Made by a program: the position numbers and the translations under genes
Notes under the pieces: model-generated
What the model was told of the DNA's origin: nothing
Seen by the model: only the letters and a program-made list of their open reading frames with translations
Database searches by the model: none
Assembly: GCA_014465955.1 (NCBI GenBank)
Contig: JACTVT010000004.1
Span: 1 to 64,000 of the forward strand
Source: Eubacterium sp.
GTDB taxonomy: Bacteria > Bacillota > Clostridia > Oscillospirales > Acutalibacteraceae
Length of the DNA stretch: 64,000 bases
Direction of reading: 5' to 3'
Shown here: positions 59,427-64,000 of the stretch, piece by piece
Position numbering within the stretch: position 1 is the first letter of the stretch
Layout: each line of letters starts with the position of its first letter

Positions 59427-59474
59427 TTATAAACAAGTACCGTTTTTAACTTTTTGTTCAATATTCGTTCCCAT
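59427..59474 (-). CDS. Possible 15-codon micro-ORF ahead of tyrS
   Basis: Encodes MGTNIEQKVKNGTCL. GAGG at 59485-59482 is 7 bases ahead of the ATG, which is 2 bases after the recN stop. No tyrosine codon occurs, so it is not a plain tyrosine attenuator. It may be spurious. Confidence 0.25.
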   Translation of the reverse strand: MGTNIEQKVKNGTCL

Positions 59475-59476
59475 TA

Positions 59477-61141
59477 TTATTCCTCTGAAAGCAACAATTC
59501 CTCAGCACTTTTAAGCAAAGTATCCGTTATTTCAAGACCGCCCATAATCCGGGCAAGTTCTTTCTTTCTGCCGTCAAAATCAAGTGCGTTCACACTTGTA
59601 TAAGTTCTGTTGTTATTTACAGATTTTTTAATAAGATAATGTTCATTTGCCACTGATGCAATCTGCGCAGAATGCGTTACACATATAACCTGTGCATTAT
59701 TCGAAACGGATTTTAACCGCAAGCCGATTTTTCTGCTTGCTCTGCCGGAAACACCTGTATCAATTTCATCAAAAATTAAAGTTCCGATTGTGTCATTATA
59801 GGCTATTATACTTTTAATTGCAAGCATAATTCGTGAAAGTTCACCGCCCGAGGCAATTTTTGCAAGCGGTTTTGCAGATTCACCCGCATTTGTTGCAATT
59901 AAAAATTCAATTTTATCATAACCGTTTGAAGTCAGATTGCCTTTATCAAAATGAACCTCAAACGAAATCTTGGGCATATCAAGAAATTCAAGTTGTTCCT
60001 TTACCGCTTTTTCAAATTCTTTAGCAGTTTTCTTTCTCTCTTCGGAAAGTTTGTCAGCAAGTTCAACTGCTTTTTCAAAATACTCATCATACTGTGCCGT
60101 TAAAATTTCAAGTTCCTCGTCATTATATAAAATTGAGTTTCTCTTCTTTTCGGCGTTATTGAGAAATGCAAGCATTTCCTCTTCGGTATTGCCATATTTT
60201 AAACTTAATCTATACAATAAATCAAGCCGTTCTTCAACTTTCTCTCGTTCTCTTTCATCAAATTCAAGTTGTGATAACTGAATTGAAATCAAATCTTTAA
60301 TTTCTTCAAGATTATCAGCCATATCATACAATCTGACTGATATATTTTCAAGTTCTGAATTATTATTTACTTCCGATACTTCTTTTGCACCTAAACCGAT
60401 AAGTGAAACTGCGCCCTGATTTTCATCATCACCGTTAAGAAAATACAATGTATTATTCAGCGCATTTAAAATATTTTCACTGTTTTCTATAATCGCTTTT
60501 TTCTTTAATAATTCTGCACGTTCACCGACTGTTATTTCAGCGTCACTGAGTTCTTTAATCTGATAATCAAGCAGTTCAAGTTCTTTATCCTTACTCTCCT
60601 CATCAACAGTAACTGCTTTAAGTTTTCGTCTGACGGTAATGAGACTGTGAAAACACTTTTTATAACTTTGTAGGATACTTTTGTCGCTGCACATCATATC
60701 AATAAATTCAAAATGCTTATCAGGGTTTAAAAGTGCCTGACTGTCGTGCTGACCGTGAATGTTGACAAGTAACTGACCGACCTCTTTGAGCATAGAAACA
60801 GTAACGGAGTTGCCGTTAATTTTGCAGACAGATTTACCATTTGCAGTAATCTTTCTTGTAACAAGCACACCGTCTTCGGCATCGGCATCAAAACCGAATG
60901 ATTTAATTTTATCAATAACATTATCTGCAGCATTATCAAAAAAGGCGGAAACAAAAGCATAATCTGCACCGTTTCTGACAAGTTCACGTGATGTTCTTTC
61001 GCCGAGAATAGCATTTATAGAGTCTACAACAATAGATTTGCCGGCTCCCGTTTCACCCGTGAGAACATTAAGTCCTTCACTGAATTCAATTTCTGCTTTT
61101 TCAATAACTGCAATGTTTTCTATATTAAGAGTTTTCAGCAT
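59477..61141 (-). CDS. recN: DNA repair protein RecN
   Basis: SMC-like ATPase for double-strand break repair, 554 residues. Walker A GETGAGKSI (29-37), two long coiled coils (about 155-215 and 270-390), the LASGGELSRIMLAIK signature, and Walker B LIFDEIDTG. The start lies within argR (17-base overlap), with GGAG 10 bases upstream. Confidence 0.96.
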   Translation of the reverse strand: MLKTLNIENIAVIEKAEIEFSEGLNVLTGETGAGKSIVVDSINAILGERTSRELVRNGADYAFVSAFFDNAADNVIDKIKSFGFDADAEDGVLVTRKITANGKSVCKINGNSVTVSMLKEVGQLLVNIHGQHDSQALLNPDKHFEFIDMMCSDKSILQSYKKCFHSLITVRRKLKAVTVDEESKDKELELLDYQIKELSDAEITVGERAELLKKKAIIENSENILNALNNTLYFLNGDDENQGAVSLIGLGAKEVSEVNNNSELENISVRLYDMADNLEEIKDLISIQLSQLEFDEREREKVEERLDLLYRLSLKYGNTEEEMLAFLNNAEKKRNSILYNDEELEILTAQYDEYFEKAVELADKLSEERKKTAKEFEKAVKEQLEFLDMPKISFEVHFDKGNLTSNGYDKIEFLIATNAGESAKPLAKIASGGELSRIMLAIKSIIAYNDTIGTLIFDEIDTGVSGRASRKIGLRLKSVSNNAQVICVTHSAQIASVANEHYLIKKSVNNNRTYTSVNALDFDGRKKELARIMGGLEITDTLLKSAEELLLSEE

Positions 61142-61589
61142 TTATTGATTTCTCCAGATTAAGAGTAAAGTTTTTTGCAGATTCTTCTGTTTTACATAAT
61201 ACAAAAATGGTATCATCGCCTGCAATAGTGCCGACAACACCGCTCCACTGCATCGAGTCTATTGCCGCACAGGCTGCATTTGCAGTACCTGAAAAGCATT
61301 TAACACAAACTGTATTAAGTGCATAATCAACACTGATTATTGATTCGCTGAAAATGGATATAAATCTGCCCGCCATATTGTCATTATAATTTTTCTTGCC
61401 CGCAGAATAAATATATCTACCCGATTCTGACTGTTCCTTTACAAGCCTTAATTCACGAATATCTCTTGAAATAGTAGCCTGTGTCACCTCAAAGCCTGCA
61501 TCACGGAGTTTAGACTGAAGTTCTTCCTGTGTTTCAATCTCAAAATTGTTTATTATTTCCAGAATTTTTGCTTTTCTTTTTCTCTTCAC
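61125..61589 (-). CDS. argR: Arginine repressor/activator ArgR (AhrC)
   Basis: A 154-residue ArgR. An N-terminal winged helix (EELQSKLRDAGFEVTQATISRDIREL) and a C-terminal oligomerisation and arginine-binding domain with GTIAGDDTIFV. The GTG at 61589 is chosen: AAGGAG is 8 bases upstream, and it falls one base after the nadK stop. An upstream TTG at 61607 lies inside nadK. Confidence 0.95.
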   Translation of the reverse strand: MKRKRKAKILEIINNFEIETQEELQSKLRDAGFEVTQATISRDIRELRLVKEQSESGRYIYSAGKKNYNDNMAGRFISIFSESIISVDYALNTVCVKCFSGTANAACAAIDSMQWSGVVGTIAGDDTIFVLCKTEESAKNFTLNLEKSINAENS

Positions 61590-61590
61590 A

Positions 61591-62448
61591 CTAAACTCTC
61601 CTTTCAATAATCTTCTTTTTCAATATTTCATAAAAATTATCAGGTTTAATTTTTACAAGTTTTGCCGTGTATTCGGAAAGTGAAAGAACAACCTTTGTGC
61701 TCGGAGTAATTTCAACCGGTTCTTCACCGTCACAGGTAAGAACAGCGCTGTTATTCAAATCACTCGAAACAGTAACAAAAAGTTCATTTTTACTGTTTAC
61801 GACCGTGCTTCTGTCCACCAGGGAATGAGGGCATATTGATGTTACAACAAAGCAGTTCAAATCAGGACTGAGCACAGGTCCGCCTGCAGCAAGCGAATAG
61901 GCTGTAGAACCAGTAGGCGTTGAAATAATTACACCGTCGGCACGAACATTCATAAGTTCTCTGCCCTCGGTTGCAATATTAAAATTAATCAGCCTTGAAA
62001 AATCGCCTCTTGTAATAACAGCATCATTAAGACAATGAAATGTTTTTATGCTGTTATCATCATAAATAACATCAGCCTTAAGCATTATTCTGTTTTCAAA
62101 CTGATAACGACCGTCGGCAACATCTTTCAAAAGTTCAATTTCATTCTTTTCAATACCACTTAAAAAGCCAAGTGTACCGCCGTTAATGCCGAGTGTAGGC
62201 TTATTGAACATAGCCGCTTTTTTGGCAACTCTTACCGTTGTACCATCACCGCCGATTGCAACAACCATATCGCAGGCTTCAAACATTTCATCAGTCTCGG
62301 CATAAATAGAATTACTTCCGATAGTAAGATTTTCATATTCCTTCTGAAAATAAAACTTACTGTCAGAATTTTCAAAAAGTTTTAATATTTCCTTTGCAAT
62401 TTCAAATGGCTTCGCCAAATTCAAGCCACCGAATACAGAAAAAATCAT
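61591..62448 (-). CDS. nadK: NAD kinase
   Basis: Phosphorylates NAD to NADP. The GGDGT motif (near 67-71), GINGGTLGFLS, and TPTGSTAYSLAAGGP are intact. The length of 285 residues is normal. It keeps the clostridial order between tlyA and argR. Confidence 0.96.
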   Translation of the reverse strand: MIFSVFGGLNLAKPFEIAKEILKLFENSDSKFYFQKEYENLTIGSNSIYAETDEMFEACDMVVAIGGDGTTVRVAKKAAMFNKPTLGINGGTLGFLSGIEKNEIELLKDVADGRYQFENRIMLKADVIYDDNSIKTFHCLNDAVITRGDFSRLINFNIATEGRELMNVRADGVIISTPTGSTAYSLAAGGPVLSPDLNCFVVTSICPHSLVDRSTVVNSKNELFVTVSSDLNNSAVLTCDGEEPVEITPSTKVVLSLSEYTAKLVKIKPDNFYEILKKKIIERRV

Positions 62449-62461
62449 ATTATTTCTCCGC

Positions 62462-63274
62462 TTATTTTACATCAAGTTCCATATGTGATTTATTGACTAA
62501 TTCATCAGCATTTACGCAGTCTGCAACAACAGGTTCATTACTTTTTTCAAGATAAATAAGATACTCAATATTACCCTCGGGTCCTTTAATCGGTGAAAAC
62601 TGCAGTCCGCAAACCGAAAAACCGTTCTCAAGCGCCATTTTTATAACATTATTTACCACTTCGAGATGAACGCTTTTATCACGCACTACACCTTTTTTGC
62701 CCACCTTTTCCTTACCCGCCTCAAACTGGGGCTTGATAAGACACACGGCAGTACCGTTTTCTGCAAGAAGTTTGTTAAGATTCGGCAAAATATGTTTCAG
62801 TGAAATAAAAGAAACATCAACAGATGAAAAGTCAATTTTGTCTTTAATAATTTCTTCGTCAGCGTATCTGAAATTGGTTCTTTCAAGATTGACAACACGC
62901 TCATCACACCTTAATTTCCACGCAAGCTGACCGTAACCGACATCAACAGAATAAACTTTAACAGCACCGTTCTGCAGCATACAATCGGTAAAGCCTCCGG
63001 TAGATGCGCCGACATCCATACAGATTTTTCCTTTAAGAGTTATCGGAAATTCCTGCATAGCCTTTTCAAGTTTAAGACCGCCTCGGCTGACATATTTTAA
63101 AGTATTGCCACGCACCTCGAGTACATCATCTTCTTTAATCTCAGTGCCTGCCTTATCAACCTTTTGATTATTTACATAAACAAGGCCTGCCATAATAATT
63201 GCCTTAGCCTTTTCTCTGCTTGGTGCGAAACCTTTTTCAAAAACAGCAACATCAAGCCTGATTTTCTTTGCCAT
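62462..63274 (-). CDS. tlyA: TlyA family rRNA 2'-O-methyltransferase (YqxC type)
   Basis: A 270-residue protein with an N-terminal S4 domain (RLDVAVFEKGFAPSREKAKAIIMAG) and an FtsJ-like methyltransferase (DVGASTGGFTDCML, IKPQFEAG). It probably methylates rRNA; haemolysin naming of relatives is historical. AGAGG is 6 bases ahead of the ATG. It overlaps the end of dxs by 23 bases. Confidence 0.94.
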   Translation of the reverse strand: MAKKIRLDVAVFEKGFAPSREKAKAIIMAGLVYVNNQKVDKAGTEIKEDDVLEVRGNTLKYVSRGGLKLEKAMQEFPITLKGKICMDVGASTGGFTDCMLQNGAVKVYSVDVGYGQLAWKLRCDERVVNLERTNFRYADEEIIKDKIDFSSVDVSFISLKHILPNLNKLLAENGTAVCLIKPQFEAGKEKVGKKGVVRDKSVHLEVVNNVIKMALENGFSVCGLQFSPIKGPEGNIEYLIYLEKSNEPVVADCVNADELVNKSHMELDVK

Positions 63275-64000
63275 TTGAAACCTCTTTAATTATTGATTCT
63301 TTATCAAGTCCGTACATTAAAAACTGCCTTGCAACAGAAGCCTGCTTAACAAATTCATCATCAATTGCAATATGCTTATACTGTGCATTAATACCGCTTT
63401 CTTCAAGCAAAAGTGCAAATGCCTCACCGACGCCGCCTGATTTAATTCCTTCTTCAAAAAAATAAATTCTTTTGGCATTTCTAAGATATTCGGCAACTTC
63501 GGGACTGAGCGGTTTGATTTTATTGAGTTTAATTGCAAAACAATTCTCAAGTTCACTTAAAGCATTATAACAGTTTACAAACTCTCTGCCGTATGAAACA
63601 AGACAAATATCCGACTCCTTATTACCGAATACATCAAAATCTTTTTTTGTATATTTATAATCCGCATCAAATTTCGGAGCACTCCCTCTCGGATAACGGA
63701 TAGCAGCAGCGCCTTTATCATGATATATTGCGTTACCAAACATAAGGGCAAGTTCATCATAACCTGCCGGGGCATATATTGTTAAATTCGGAACTGAATT
63801 CAAAAAAGCAGTATCAAAAACGCCCTGATGTGACTCACCGTCTTCACCTACAAAACCCGCACGGTCAATTCCGAAAATAACTTTTAAATTCTGCATTGCA
63901 ACATCGTGTATCAACTGGTCGTAAGAACGCTGCAAAAATGTGGAATAAACAGCAAAAACAGGTACCATACCGTTTCTTGCAAGACCGCTTGAAAATGTAA
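63252..64000 (-). CDS. dxs: 1-deoxy-D-xylulose-5-phosphate synthase, C-terminal part (cut by window end)
   Basis: The reading frame is open to the window edge, so the N-terminal, thiamine diphosphate-binding part lies outside. Visible are the transketolase pyrimidine domain (AVYSTFLQRSYDQLIHDVA, DRAGFVGEDG, SHQGVFD) and the C-terminal domain. DXS makes DXP for the MEP isoprenoid pathway. Dependence on thiamine diphosphate links it loosely to thiN. Confidence 0.96.
   Translation of the reverse strand, partial: TFSSGLARNGMVPVFAVYSTFLQRSYDQLIHDVAMQNLKVIFGIDRAGFVGEDGESHQGVFDTAFLNSVPNLTIYAPAGYDELALMFGNAIYHDKGAAAIRYPRGSAPKFDADYKYTKKDFDVFGNKESDICLVSYGREFVNCYNALSELENCFAIKLNKIKPLSPEVAEYLRNAKRIYFFEEGIKSGGVGEAFALLLEESGINAQYKHIAIDDEFVKQASVARQFLMYGLDKESIIKEVSNGKENQA

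Noticed and set aside
59385..59476. T-box leader for tyrS
   Set aside because: The gap is 92 bases, with no specifier stem, T-box sequence or terminator hairpin.

Overview
The window is a chromosomal segment of a low-GC, endospore-forming, anaerobic-type Firmicute. The best fit is a gut Clostridium of the Ruminococcaceae/Oscillospiraceae kind. The reasons are: spoIVA and a clostridial-type sipL beside a hidden spoVM; the block dxs-tlyA-nadK-argR-recN; the block yicC-remA-gmk-rpoZ-priA-def-fmt-rsmB-rlmN-prpC-prkC-rsgA-thiN-spoVM; AddAB recombination; a U32 peptidase; and a very large secreted sialidase that points to host glycans. This taxonomic placement is inference from gene content. No rRNA, tRNA, CRISPR array, prophage or insertion sequence was found. 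Almost all genes are on the minus strand.

Layout. 0-4.4 kb: a DacF-type carboxypeptidase (-), mtaB (+), a GHL10 lipoprotein (-), and a two-gene plus-strand unit (zinc ribbon protein, DUF1294 membrane protein). 4.4-8.1 kb: a spore-coat foundation locus (spoIVA, sipL, then spoVM and a 46-codon membrane peptide), with a 0.4 kb array of hairpins between spoVM and sipL. 8.1-21.0 kb: a long operon running from a strong promoter at 20.97 kb through yicC, remA, gmk, rpoZ, priA, def, fmt, a zinc protease, rsmB, rlmN, prpC, prkC, rsgA and thiN. It covers nucleotide and omega-factor functions, replication restart, formyl-methionine processing, rRNA methylation and Ser/Thr phosphosignalling. 21.1-26.9 kb: an 1891-residue sialidase with a consensus sigma-A promoter and a 44-codon peptide gene directly downstream.

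27.2-32.3 kb: a WYL-domain regulator, a penicillin-binding protein, a U32 tRNA-hydroxylation-type peptidase and mltG. 32.3-38.6 kb: fau, a DJ-1 family protein, a GNAT and a DUF2156 protein, thymidylate kinase, DUF896, rpoD and dnaG, tightly packed. 38.7-40.6 kb: a plus-strand metallophosphoesterase, yigZ (-) and rpmE (-). 40.6-58.0 kb: ligA, a two-TM protein of unknown function, murD behind a structured leader, two M42 aminopeptidases, a GNAT, a YnbB-type PLP enzyme, DUF2461, a phosphohexomutase, addB and addA. 58.1-64.0 kb: tyrS, recN, argR, nadK, tlyA and the 3' part of dxs, cut by the window edge.

Most notable: (1) spoVM, hidden as a 27-codon TTG-start ORF, sits one intergenic region away from sipL-spoIVA, so the known partners that anchor the spore coat are at one locus; (2) a hairpin array and possible sigma-E promoters lie in that locus; (3) the murD leader can fold so that the murD ribosome-binding site is paired and also contains a terminator-like hairpin; (4) the sialidase gene is coupled to a small unrecognised peptide gene.
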